From Fasciola hepatica (Eukaryota > Platyhelminthes > Trematoda > Plagiorchiida > Fasciolidae), in NCBI GenBank assembly GCA_948099385.1, contig CANUEZ040000179.1, positions 10,744,001-10,808,000 of the forward strand: a DNA stretch of 64,000 nucleotides, in the 5' to 3' direction. Of this stretch, positions 10,403 through 20,881 are shown piece after piece (position 1 is the stretch's first letter; the number at the start of each line of letters is the position of its first letter). A program made the position numbers and the translations under genes. A model generated the notes under the pieces. That model saw only the letters and a program-made list of their open reading frames with translations. It was not told where the DNA came from and did no database searches.

Positions 10403-13260
10403 CTAGTAATCAAACCCATTTTCGTAGGCCACCTCTTCGGCGACGGTCCGGCCGGTAAGAAGGATCACATTGGCAACAGTCAAGAAGTGATTCAGCGAGC
10501 CTCTGAACTGGGAAATTGAGAGACTCTCGCGGATGTTTAGCGGGAGTTTATTCCATAACTTTGAGTATTTTATAAAGAAGTTAGATCTTACCGCTAATTT
10601 TGATCTAGGAATAGAGAACTGCAATGACCGATGGCGTAGAACATAATTCGTGGAGGGAGTGAGACGAATAGGTTCAGTACACGAAAAGGCCGTACGGTGG
10701 TACAGCTTAAACAGAAAGCATAAGTTGAGCTTCATGCGACGCAGCCATAGAGGGTCAAGACTGAGTAGGATGCATCGATCCTTGTAACACAAACTGGAGG
10801 AAAATCCCACTAATTGTTTGGTGAACTGACGTTGCACGGACTCCAGAGAAATCCGGTCGGATTTCGTCATGTTGGTGAAGATAATAGGACAGTATTCAAG
10901 GAGAGGCCTGGCGTGAGACCTGTAAGTGAGCAGTTTGCAATCATTTAGCCGAAAGGTTCTGGAGATGAGACCAGTGGTTCTTCTCGTCTTTGCAGTCTGG
11001 AGTGGAACATACTCAGAAAACCTAAAACTGCAAGAATAATGAAGACCAAGGTCTCGAACTAAAGGGCTGTACGAGATGGGTAGGTCGTGGATAAGCAGGG
11101 TTCCGGAGGCCACTTGACATCTGAATGTTGTGTAGCAGCTCTTCGAGGCCGAGAAGTCCATATTCCATGAATTGCACCAATCCCCGAGTCGCTTTAGGTC
11201 ACTAGAAATTTCACTAGCATAATGTTGAGGTTCTGACGAGGAAACTCATAGACAATCTTAACGTCATCAGCGAAGAGGAATGGGGTGCCATGGTGCAAGA
11301 TGGGAAATATATCATTAATGTAGATAAGAAAAAGTAAAGGACCGAGTACACTGCCTCGTATAACTCCACTAGTGACTGGAGCAGGCCGTGAGAAACACCC
11401 ATCAATGGAAACCACTTGTGAGCGATTCGATAGGCATGATGTTAACCACGTTAAAAGCGAACCGGAAAAGCCGTGAGCTTTGAGTTTGGTTAGTAATAAA
11501 GCGTGAGGGACGCGGTCGAACGCTTTTGTCATATCAAGGTATATAATGATGATGGATTGACTGTTGTCGGCGGCCACCGTTATGAGGTTAAAAAAGTCGT
11601 ATTGGCAAGTGATGCATGAACGTGACTTTAAGAAGCCATGCTGCCCACTATGGATGATGTTATGGGACAATAGGAAGTCGGACATCCGCTGTTTGATGAG
11701 GCGTTCCATCAACCTAGAAGCAATTGGAGTGTGGTTGATAGGGCGATAATTGGAGGGGTCATGTATTGGTACTTTCTTATGGATTGGGATGATGACCGCA
11801 GTCTTCCATTGTGAAGGAGATATGCCATACTTGATGGATAGATTGTAGACCTTCAATAGTAGGGCTGCGATATCAGTTCCTCCAAGGAGTAGAAGTGTCG
11901 GTGGAACACCATCATGGCCAAGGTGTGAGGACTTCCGGACACGAATAAGCTGGTTGGTCACCTCTTTTAGAGTAAATTCTAAATCAGACAGTAAGTGCTC
12001 GGTGACAGGGTCTATGCATGGGGGTAAATTAAGGGGGTCCGTAGTCATGGATGCAGCAAAGTAGGAATTAAGAGCCTGGGCTATCGCTACAGGTGAGGTA
12101 ATGTGATCGTTATTTTCCAAAATGAGAGAGGGGATACCTGCCGGTTTGCTCTGATTTCTGTTCTTCATTAGGCGTGCCAACTTTGAGGAAGTATCATGGC
12201 ACTGCAAGGCCGATACTTCTTGTTTTTTTAGCATATCGTCAGATTTAATTCTGATTGCTAACGAGAGACGTTGGAGCTGCAAGAATGGCGATAAGTCACT
12301 ACTGTTGTGATACACCTTCTGGAGCTTCAGATATTTGTTTTGCATTCGGCTCAGGACTGGACTACGGACTCGGTTTGATATGATACGAGTTGTAGTGATT
12401 TTGGACAGCAAGTTTGATAGGTTAGAATATAGTAGATCAACAGCCAGCTGGGGATCGCTTTGCAGGAAGAAGTCGTCCCAGTCTAACGAACGAAGCGTGC
12501 GGATAAGATTGTCTCAGTTGACTGCTGAAGAGAAACGATTGGGTGGGTGGGATTTATCGAAAGCTTGCGGAACCGCGAAGACGCAGGACACCATTCTGTG
12601 GTCACTTCCTGGAAAGAGGTCGAGCGTACTAGCTGAAACATCAGATAAACCAATCGTGAACAACAAATCAAGGATGTTGTTACCTCTAGTTGGGACTGTT
12701 ACATGTTGAATCCAACGCCCTACGCGGATGCATGGCATGAAATCTAATAAGTTGTTTGGGGCAGATAGAGTAGTCCAACAGATGCTCGGTGCATTGAAGT
12801 CCCCCGCGATGAGTTTGGAGGAACAGGGCAGCAATGAAAGGTAGTTGAACGCGTCAATAATCTTGTTAAGGTCCATAGCTTTGGAACCAGGTAGCCGATA
12901 GATGCAACCAATATGAAGATAGGAGTTAGGTAAGGGAATCGTTAACCACAGAGAATCCTGAACGGCGTCGAGAGTTGTGTGTGAGAGTGGAATGGCCTGA
13001 AGAGTGTTTTTGACATAAATTAGACAGCCTCCTCCACGACGAGGCCTATTCCTTCGGAACATCTGGTATCCCACTAGAAAGACTCGATCTGACGGGACGG
13101 AATCCGTTAGCCAAGTTTCAGTTACAATGATAATGTCAAAGTTGGAGGGCTGAGCGATGCTGCGGATGGCTTCAGTTTTGTTCAGTAATGAACGGGCATT
13201 TACGAGTATGACGGAAAGAGACGATGCAAGCCTCGATGGTGGTGGATATGGTGGGGGGTT
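10403..13260 (-). pseudogene. CR1/Jockey-like ORF2 copy B1: endonuclease + reverse transcriptase
   Basis: Read on the minus strand. Apurinic-type endonuclease motifs come first: VNARSLLNK, VTETWLTD, RRGGGCLIY, IAGDFNAPSICW, TRGNNILDL, GSDHR (13240-12560). The RT follows with YRPINHTPI, QHGFLKSRSC, LDMTKAFDRVPHA, GVIRGSVLGPLLF and an intact FADD box (LFADDVKIV, about 11270). The RT ends with an LWLRRMKLNL thumb motif. A Trp-to-TGA stop at about 12514 separates endonuclease from RT, and a one-base frameshift near 11210-11230 breaks RT after the FADD box. Such proteins reverse-transcribe their own RNA at nicked DNA. Moderately young but defective. Confidence 0.9.
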
Positions 13261-13345
13261 CGGTAGTGGTGATGAAGGTGGTAATTCCAGTGGAGAATAG
13301 GGCGAGGATAGGGGGAGGACCTCAGTTGTTCCACGGATTTGATGA

Positions 13346-13376
13346 GTTATAATAATAGTTTATTTCGGATAACCCA
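13346..13376 (-). repeat. 3' terminus of element A
   Basis: On the minus strand it reads GCATGCTTCTGGGTTATCCG, then AAATAAACTATTATT. The same terminal pattern recurs at 30027, 44581 (+), 54340 (+), 56841 and 60772, each next to an ATT-rich tail. This marks a shared 3' recognition end. Confidence 0.8.
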
Positions 13377-15857
13377 GAAGCATGCTTAAATGCAAGATCA
13401 AACGGTACAGTTGAAAGCTGAATGAAAGTTACAGTGGGACTGTACAATTATGCGAACGCGATTGAATATAAGAGAAGGCAGTTAAGTCAATTGCTGCGAT
13501 ACCGCCCGGTGAATTTAAACTCAAGGTCGGGTGGTCGATCCGGCTGGAGGTAGGCGTAGTTATTCTGCCAAAATGTGGGGTGGATGGAGAATGGTACAAA
13601 ATCACACAAATCCCACAGAAGAAAAACTGTCCTGTCGGAGAACTAAACTAGATTGACGGATACGCGGATATCGTGAAGAAGAAACATCCCTGAAGGAGAC
13701 GTATCCGAGCAATGGAGCTTTACAATGTATGAGAGGAGTTGCGGTGAAAAATTAGACGATAAAAATTGTGGCATAATACATATAGACCAAGAAAATCGGT
13801 CGAGGATAGCAATTTTGAGGTACAGTGACCGTATATCGGTTGAGCCAGTTGTAAAACGAAACGGACAACACACTGGACTGTGGGTGTCAAATTGATGGTG
13901 GGAGAAGTGGCCGGATAGAGCATATAGACTTTGAGTGGATTGTTTTGCTTTCAGAAAAAAGGAATGTAGTGCTTCGGCAAGAAACCGGTAACTGACAAAA
14001 AAATCGACGTGTGGTGCGTAGCTACGACAGTGGCAGAAACGTGGCTTGCAAGAAGGATGACCGGTTGAATGACAGGTAAGTATTTACATACTGATAATTC
14101 TCAGCAAAGACTTCACGTGGTGAAAAAAAATGTATCAAGTATCGGAAGTGTCTGAGACGATCTATCGGAATGGAGCATGAGAAAGGAAATACACAACAAC
14201 CGATGAATAGGTTTGCAAAGTTCGGCAGCCGGATATGGGCGGAGTGTGTGTGATAAACCAAATGGACTACACATCTGGACGGTGGTTGCCAGAGTGATGG
14301 TGAAGGAAGTGACCGGATAAAACATATGGACTTTGAGTGGATTGTTTTGCTTTCAGAAAAAAGGAATGTAATGCGTCAGCATGAACTAGGAATTATCGAG
14401 AAAATCGTGGCGTGGTGCTCAACTACAACAATAGGATGGACACAGCTGGAAAAAACGATGAAGTGATGGGCAGAAGACTATCAGTTTATGTTTGATACAA
14501 AAGGTGGACCACTTAGTGGTGACAGAACATAACTCTGCGGCACAAGAGCTTATCAGATGTGCAAAAGTGGGACACAATACCTTGCAAGATGAGGACATTG
14601 CAGTGCAACAGCCTTAAGTGGGCAAACAGCGGAGCTGGCAGAGAAGGCAAGCAAACACAGAGTCGTCGATTATTGGGAATCTCAAGAGATAAATTTCGCA
14701 GTGTCATATACTGTCTGGAGATTGTGGTACGGAAGTTAGTGACAGCAATAAATGCGTTATTTCTGGAGTATATCGGTAAAAGTAGCAAAAAAGGGTGGGC
14801 TTTATCTTAGAGAGTGGTTAAGTTTGCAAATAAGACTGGTGAGTAGTTTGGCATGAAACCGCGGGAAGTGGACTGGGAATAATGAGCCAGAAGTCTTGAT
14901 GGGTTTTTAAGTATACGATAATTGTGCACCAAAAAAGCAACTTTTGCCGGACGAAAAAAGCGTTAGGTTATGAAGGCAAATTTGAAGCGAGCACGATGTG
15001 GAGTCAATGTTGACTGGAGGAGACAGCAACATTTTGAGTATATGAACGGTATTCCTTTTGTTCTATTTTCTTGTTTTTTTTCAATCCGCAACCGGTGCTA
15101 GTGGGTGGGGCTGACCGTGCGCTGGACACCCAACCTGAAAACATCGTTGCAGACGTCCTGCACGCCCGATGTGCACCGGCCAAAGCGAGGGATCTGTCCG
15201 CGCCTCGCACCGGCGGGATTTGCACAGGTGATTTTGGCCGAGATCATACAGACGTAGAGATGGCGTAGTCTAGGAGATTGTGGGGGATCCAGATTTGAAG
15301 CCTGACGTTTGGGCCAGATATTTCGCTGGTGTTATCTCCGGATCATTCCAAGACATCAGATGGGAGATGCGCGCCGGTTGGTGTCTGGAAGCATAAGAAT
15401 AGAGAGACGCAGTCTGGGATGCTCCCAGCTGAGGATCAACGGTCAATGGTGAAAAGAGAAATCTAGTAATGTAGACACAGACTACTTTGGGAAGAATGAG
15501 GACTGTGAGCCATTGGGAGTGAATGGAAATACAGAAATAATGACCAAAACTAGGAATAAGAATGATGATTTAGAAGGTAAGTGGTGGTCACTGGAACTGG
15601 ATTAAGTGTTGGGGCGCTAAGGCAAAATAAAGGAGGGGAATGGGGTCAGTTCGGACCGAGTAAAGCGAATTAAATATGATAAAGATAATAGGTAGGAGAC
15701 GTTGGAGTGCGTGAATTGGGGAGAATCTAACAAGAGCAGTGTCAGTGATGTAAGTCATTATAAGGGGTACTAATGTGTTGGCGATGGAGAAGGCATATGG
15801 GGTAGGTGATGTCGACTTTGCAAAGGATGTTAACCGGGTCGTGCTTTCTTTCTCTAT
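13377..15857 (-). other. Element A 3' UTR (2.5 kb) with internal tandem duplication
   Basis: No protein-coding potential is supported although short frames are frequent. A block at about 13873-13975 is repeated at 14276-14375 (period about 402 bp): both contain GGATTGTTTTGCTTTCAG followed by AAAAAAGGAATGTA. A conserved module lies at 15085-15236. The A' copy lacks about 220 bp of this tandem region. Confidence 0.75.
15085..15236 (-). repeat. Conserved 3' UTR module, copy 1
   Basis: Shares blocks such as CAACCGGTGCTAGTGGGTGG, GACCGTGCGCTGGACACCCA and CGTTGCAGACG with 36648-36798, 42526-42708 (opposite strand), 50793-50962 (opposite strand) and 59014-59205. It sits about 620 nt downstream of the ORF2 stop. 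Its ends are partly complementary (AACCGGTG at one end, CACCG at the other). Confidence 0.75.
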
Positions 15858-18761
15858 TCAAAAATCTAGGTTACCCTCATAAGCTTGTTCCAACGTGGTG
15901 CACATATGGGTTAATTGTAGTACCTTGGCGACATCTAAGTATTTTGTAAGGACAATTTTGAAACGGTCTAGTGTCTGGCAGGCCCGAATGTCTTCGGGCA
16001 GTCTGTTCCAAATGCGGGAATAAACGGTGATGAAGAACCTTTCTCTTAGTTTTGTCCTGGTGTATGGGACTTTTGTAGTATGATTTCGGTTACGAAGAGG
16101 GTAGGGTGCGTTTTGAGCGAAACATAGATCAGTGATGGACGTATGCGCTCTAGAATGTAGGAGGTTGAATAGAAGATAAAGATTGAGTTTCATACGTCGT
16201 AGCCATAGGGGTTCAAGCCTTAGTAGCTCACATCTCTCTTTATAATTCAAGGGAGATGATGAGCCGAGTAAGTGCTTGGTGAAGGATCGCTGAACTCTTT
16301 CGATCGCAAGTCTGTCAGATTTGCGCATGTGAGTGTATACCAGAGGGCAGTACTCAAGCTGTGGTCTGGCGTGGGATTTAAAGATCAGAAGCTGGCTGTC
16401 GCGCATTCTAAAGGTTCTGCAGATGAGAGCTATCGTTCTCTTAGTCTTAGCCACCTGGTAGGTGGCTTGTTCTTGAAAAGTGAACGTGCAAGAATATTGT
16501 AGACCGAGATCTCGTACTAGCGGAGTAGTAGGAATGAACGAGCCGTTTAAGGCGAGGGACTCAGGGGGAATTTGGCTTTTATATGTGAGAATGGCACTCT
16601 TAGCAGCGGAGAAACTCATTTTCCAAGTGTTGCACCATATGTCAAGAGCGTTCAGGTCGTCAGCTATTTTGGTGAGGGTATAGGTCGAGGTATGAGGTTC
16701 AAATGAATATACAATCTTAATATCATCGGCGAATAGGAACGCGGTGCCATGGCGTATTACTTTGAATACGTCGTTTATGTAGAGAAGAAATAAAAGTGGA
16801 CCTAACACACTGCCCTGTATAACACCACTTGTGACTGTCCGGGGTGATGAAAGGCAACCCTCAATGCTTACTGCTTGCGATCTCATGCTAAGATAGGATG
16901 ACAACCAAGAAAAGAGCGGGTCTATTATGCCGTAAGATTTAACCTTGGTTAGCAGCTGGGCGTGAGGCACGCGGTCAAATGCTTTCGTCATATCAAGGAA
17001 GATAACGATAAATGCCATTCCAGAGTCAGCTGACGTTGTGATCAGATTAAGGAAATCAAGTTGGCAGGTCAGGCACGACCTAGACTTTAAGAAGCCGTGT
17101 TGGTTTTTATTTATTAACCCACGGGTGAGGATAAAATTGGCAATCTCATCTTTAACTACTCGTTCCATTATCCTCGATATAATGGGAGTGTGGTTTATGG
17201 GGCGGTAATTAGCAGGGTCATGTAAAGCACCCTTCTTATGGAAGGGAATGATAACGGAAGTTTTCCACTGGGATGGGAAAATGCTTTGTGACATGGAGAG
17301 ATTAAATAAGTTAATCAAAAGCATCACAATGTCCGGGCCGCCAAGACGAAACAGAGCTGGTGGGATACCATCGGGACCAGGGCGAGCCAGAGGCCGGGTG
17401 GAATTTAACAGCTTTCTGACTTCGTTGGCTGAGAATACTACGGTTGACAAGGTGTCAGCAGTCAAGGGGGTGAGATCCTGGGTTGGACTATTGTGGTCTG
17501 TTATGAAGGTAGAAGCGAAGAAATTATTGAATGCCTCAGCGATTAACTGAGGCGAGCTAATATAAATGTTCTCTGATAGGAGCAAATACGGTATTTTGGT
17601 TGTACAGCGAGGGTTTCGAGTTTTGATAAGGCCAGAAAGGTGGGCTATTTTATTCGGCTGGTTGAGAGCGTACAGTTCTTGCTTCTCCAGCTTGTTCTCA
17701 TTTTCGCTTAGTAGCTGGCGTGAGAGGTGGCTGAGGCAGAGGAAGATAGAAAGGTCGTTGGTCCTTTCGTAGGCAAGCTGCAACTTTTCGAACTTACGTT
17801 GCAACTTTTGTTGTCGATCGGTTTTTCTCCCACTGACTTCAGTTATCTCGGAAGATATGATGTTAAGAGAACAAAATAGGTTAGAGTACATCACATCCGA
17901 TGCCAGTTGAGGATCAGTTGTTTGAAAAAAATCATCCCATGTCTGGTTACGCAGGATGGTGGGTAAAGTATCCCAATTTGCATTTCGAAAAGATTTTCGA
18001 TTTTGAGGACTTTCCTGGTGATGCGGCTGAACGGAGAATTCACACGTTATGACCCTATGATCACAACCAGGAAGGTGGCTAAGGACATTTGCCTTTATAT
18101 TTCGGAGGCCTAAAGTAAAGACAAGGTCAAGAATATTGTTCCCTCTGGTTGGTGATTTTACGTGTTGTGTCCATCCGCCAGCACGGATACATGAGATAAA
18201 ATTGCATAACTTCGGAGAGGAATTCAGGGTTGCCCAACAAATGCCAGGGAGGTTGAAGTCCCCCGCTATGATTTTAGAAGCATGTGGGATTTCAGCTACG
18301 TGACAGAAAGCATCAGTGATTGCATTTACGTTGCCCATGTTTTAGCCCGGCGGACAGTAAATACAACCAATGACGAGCTGCCCATGAAGCAGGGGTATAG
18401 AGATCCAAACAGATTCTTGGACCTTATCAAGGACAGGAAGTTGGAGTAAGTGTGTTCCAAGACTGCTCTTACTATAAGCAAGGCATCCACCACCACGTCT
18501 CTCAGATCTGTTCGTAGCAAATATATTATAACCAGGTATGGAAATGTGTCGGAGGGGAGTTTTATCAGTAAGCCAGGTTTCAGTTACGAGGATTACATCC
18601 GGGTGAGATTGCAGTGCAAAGGAGCGGACGGATGAAAGTTTACTTACAAGGGAGCGAGCATTGAAAAGTGCAATTGTGAAACTATCATTATCGTGGCCAT
18701 GACGTACATAAAACGTATGACACCTTAAGGTGGCTGCCAGGTTTGGAGAAATTGTAGCCAC
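15858..18761 (-). CDS. ORF2 of element A: AP-endonuclease + reverse transcriptase, one in-frame TAA
   Basis: Codons from 18761 give the endonuclease N-terminus (LFNARSLVSKL, VTETWLTD, GGGCLAYSK, GCIYCPPG). A TAA at 18342-18344 then interrupts an otherwise open frame that resumes NMGNVNAITDAF and runs 826 codons to 15858. The second part holds the endonuclease end (IAGDFNLPGICW, TRGNNILDLVF, GCDHR) and the RT (YRPINHTPI, QHGFLKSRSC, FLDMTKAFDRVPHA, GVIQGSVLGPLLF, intact LFADDIKIV). It ends in a thumb (LWLRRMKLNLYLLF) and a C-terminal tail; no RNase H is seen. The ATG lies 37 bp inside ORF1 in another frame. Everything except the TAA is intact, so the stop is either a single inactivating change or is bypassed in translation. 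Confidence 0.9.
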
Positions 18762-20278
18762 TGGCGGACTGTGGGATGGTGTGGGGAGAGATATGGTATG
18801 GGAGGAGGTGGGACATTCAGGGGAAACGGAAAAACCGGCAAATTTAGATGGGGTGGCATTAAGTTCGAAAGCTCGCGACTATCTGGAATTGAAGAGCAGG
18901 ATGCATGTGGTTGGGTAGCCCGTAAGTAGTCAACCGGAACCGCATTTGGATAAGGTACTGGCATAACGGTCTGAACAGTCCTGCCGAGACTTCTTTTTTC
19001 GTCGTTGGAAGAAGTGATTTTATGGTTCACTCTACCTGGAGGCAAAAGACTGATTGGGTTCGGAGAGCAAGGTCCAAGTCCGCGAGTTGAGATGGCTGAT
19101 TTTGCCGATAAAGCTACTCTATTTATTTTCGAATTCGTTACGGGTGCCGGTGCAAATACATCTAGTCTCGCTCCTTTCTGTGGTATGCAAGGAATGGCTA
19201 GTTCTGACGTCAACAGCTGAGGGATTACTGATTTTACTCCAGGTATTGGACTGTTTTCCCGATCCGGTTTTGGATTTCGGACTCCTGCAAGGGTCGGCGT
19301 TCGTTTTTTCGAACTATATTCTGTGGGAGTAGTTTGTAGGTTCGACCAGACACTTCCTGAGCTAGTTGAGGGAATCATGTCAATCGGGGTTTTGTATGGT
19401 ATTTTGTTACTAGTCTTTGAGACAGTGGGACTTTTATCAGTTTTGCGGACGTCAGGAGGCCCATTAATTTGGACCGTTTCATTGAGACTGTTTTGTAAGT
19501 TTTGACGTTTGCAACGCGGCTCCGATGGAGTGGAGACTGATGAACTATCTAGGTCGACAACGATTTTGCGACTAACCACAGAAGAGGTCTTCGCATGGTG
19601 GCCGACGCTTGGTAAATCGACCACCTGAGAGGGGCTACTGGCCAAATAGTTACCAGGGTTATGGTTCTTCGCATGGCTTTTGTGAACCTCTCTTTGTAGG
19701 GGGGTTTTATCGGGAAGTATTTTTGCCCTCTTGAAACCTGTATTTGCGACGACAAAAGACTGTCGGCTAATAAATTCCTTGGCAGCAACTTCAGTATTAA
19801 ACTGAAACAGGAGTGGGCATGTATTTTGCGGTGAAGTTTTGCGGAGTCTGACACAGTAGCAAGGTTGCGAATCTAGGTTGCAAGCCTTTAAGATTAAGTT
19901 CTTGGCAGTTGAGAGAGGCAACTTATCCGGAATGTTGAATACTACTGCATTGTTGGCTTTCTTGATGCGTTTAAATATTTCAGAGGCAACGGTATCAATG
20001 AACTTCGCGGCTGAGATTAGGTTTGCCTGAGTGTGGTGTAGAGATGGGTCAAGCAGAAACGCTAATGGACCTAACTGACCGATGGTTTGATCATAAGCGT
20101 CAAGCCGAGAAGAAAAACTATTCATGGTTTTGTGTATTTCAGAAGTTGCTTTGGTAGCATCTCCAAGTATATCAACGAGGGATACTGAACAACTTTTGAG
20201 CGTGCTTTGGAGGTTAGGGGTCTTACAACGGCGAGTGCTAGCTGTGATTTTTGGCCGGTGGGCAGCAATGGAACGCAT
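18725..20278 (-). CDS. ORF1 protein of element A (517 aa), probable RNA-binding nucleoprotein
   Basis: The open frame precedes and overlaps ORF2, as for CR1-clade ORF1. The middle part (about residues 95-205: AVVFNIPDKLPLSTAKNLIL, then CPLLFQF and KILPDKTPLQREVHK) has the layout of an RRM-like nucleic-acid-binding fold. The C-terminal half is Ser/Pro-rich and ends in a proline-rich stretch (NVPPPPIPYLSPHHP). No Cys-His finger is visible. It is 45-50 percent similar by eye to the ORF1 at 20882-22327. Expected role: coating the element RNA. Function is inferred from position and fold-like pattern. Confidence 0.82.
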   Translation of the reverse strand: MRSIAAHRPKITASTRRCKTPNLQSTLKSCSVSLVDILGDATKATSEIHKTMNSFSSRLDAYDQTIGQLGPLAFLLDPSLHHTQANLISAAKFIDTVASEIFKRIKKANNAVVFNIPDKLPLSTAKNLILKACNLDSQPCYCVRLRKTSPQNTCPLLFQFNTEVAAKEFISRQSFVVANTGFKRAKILPDKTPLQREVHKSHAKNHNPGNYLASSPSQVVDLPSVGHHAKTSSVVSRKIVVDLDSSSVSTPSEPRCKRQNLQNSLNETVQINGPPDVRKTDKSPTVSKTSNKIPYKTPIDMIPSTSSGSVWSNLQTTPTEYSSKKRTPTLAGVRNPKPDRENSPIPGVKSVIPQLLTSELAIPCIPQKGARLDVFAPAPVTNSKINRVALSAKSAISTRGLGPCSPNPISLLPPGRVNHKITSSNDEKRSLGRTVQTVMPVPYPNAVPVDYLRATQPHASCSSIPDSRELSNLMPPHLNLPVFPFPLNVPPPPIPYLSPHHPTVRQWLQFLQTWQPP

Positions 20279-20881
20279 GGCTAAGCTGTTGGAGTGATTG
20301 GTAGTTAATTTGGCTCAATATCGCGGGGAGAAAAGTAGTGACAGCTAACACAGTGGGCGAGTTGTCGGACTATGGTAAATTGCGGGGTATCAAAAAGGTG
20401 AGAGAAAAAAGTGGCTAATTATGTTTGAGAGGCCGGATAAGAAGAGAGAATACTTAGGGAGGGTTTTGAACAATTGATTAAGTTACTTGGAAACCACGAA
20501 TGTCTATAAAGTTCTATTGTACTGATTCGCGATAATAACTGACGCCAACAGGTTGGTGTGCCGCAGTTATTGCTATTATCGGATCAACAAATCAGTTTGA
20601 ATAGCAATAAGTAATGGTAACAGCTAAATCATTGATATTAACGCCAAAAAGCAAAAAAACCTGAGACAACCTGATTTTGCGTCACGATGACCTTGACTAA
20701 CCTTCTCCAGATCATAACCTGGTGGGGGATAGTGTAAGGAAAGAGGGATGGGGAGGTGCTGTTTAGGAGAGTAGTTTGAATGCGGGGAATATTCTCGGAG
20801 GGGGCCGGCAGGAAAAAGCAGCCACGGATGGATGACAGTGCTAGGCTAAGAGACGTGGATGGGTCCTGTGGGAGTGAGAAG
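20279..20881 (-). other. Element A 5' UTR and junction with B2
   Basis: No gene. Contains a strong hairpin at 20530-20582. The exact 5' end of A is not visible; no short target duplication matching the left flank (which ends TTTGATGAGTTAT at 13345) was found. Confidence 0.5.
20530..20582 (-). other. Stable hairpin in the 5' UTR of element A
   Basis: AATAACTG (20534-20541) can pair with CAGTTATT, and inside it CGCCAAC pairs with GTTGGTG, leaving a tiny AG loop. It lies about 250 nt upstream of the ORF1 start. It could be an internal promoter, a ribozyme-like or a translation-control structure; nothing more can be said from sequence. Confidence 0.5.

Larger units (their letters stand above)
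13346..20700 (-). mobile_element. CR1-like non-LTR retrotransposon A, nearly full length
   Basis: From the 5' side (right): 5' UTR, ORF1 (20278-18725), ORF2 (18761-15858), a 3' UTR of about 2.5 kb, and a 3' end with ATTATT tail at 13346. The copy A' at 30027-40934 aligns from the tail up to about 19375 with roughly 2 percent difference plus indels. The 5' boundary near 20700 is approximate. Only one stop interrupts its proteins (in ORF2), so A or a close relative moved recently. Confidence 0.85.

Noticed and set aside
16272..19505. Plus-strand frames opposite elements A ORF1/ORF2
   Set aside because: Antisense shadows of the retrotransposon proteins; the same shadows recur opposite A'.
13200..20880. 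Long target duplication around element A, similar to that of A'
   Set aside because: Flanks at 13240-13345 and 20690-20830 show only loose similarity (Pro-rich coding, CCACGGAT block), too weak for a recent duplication.
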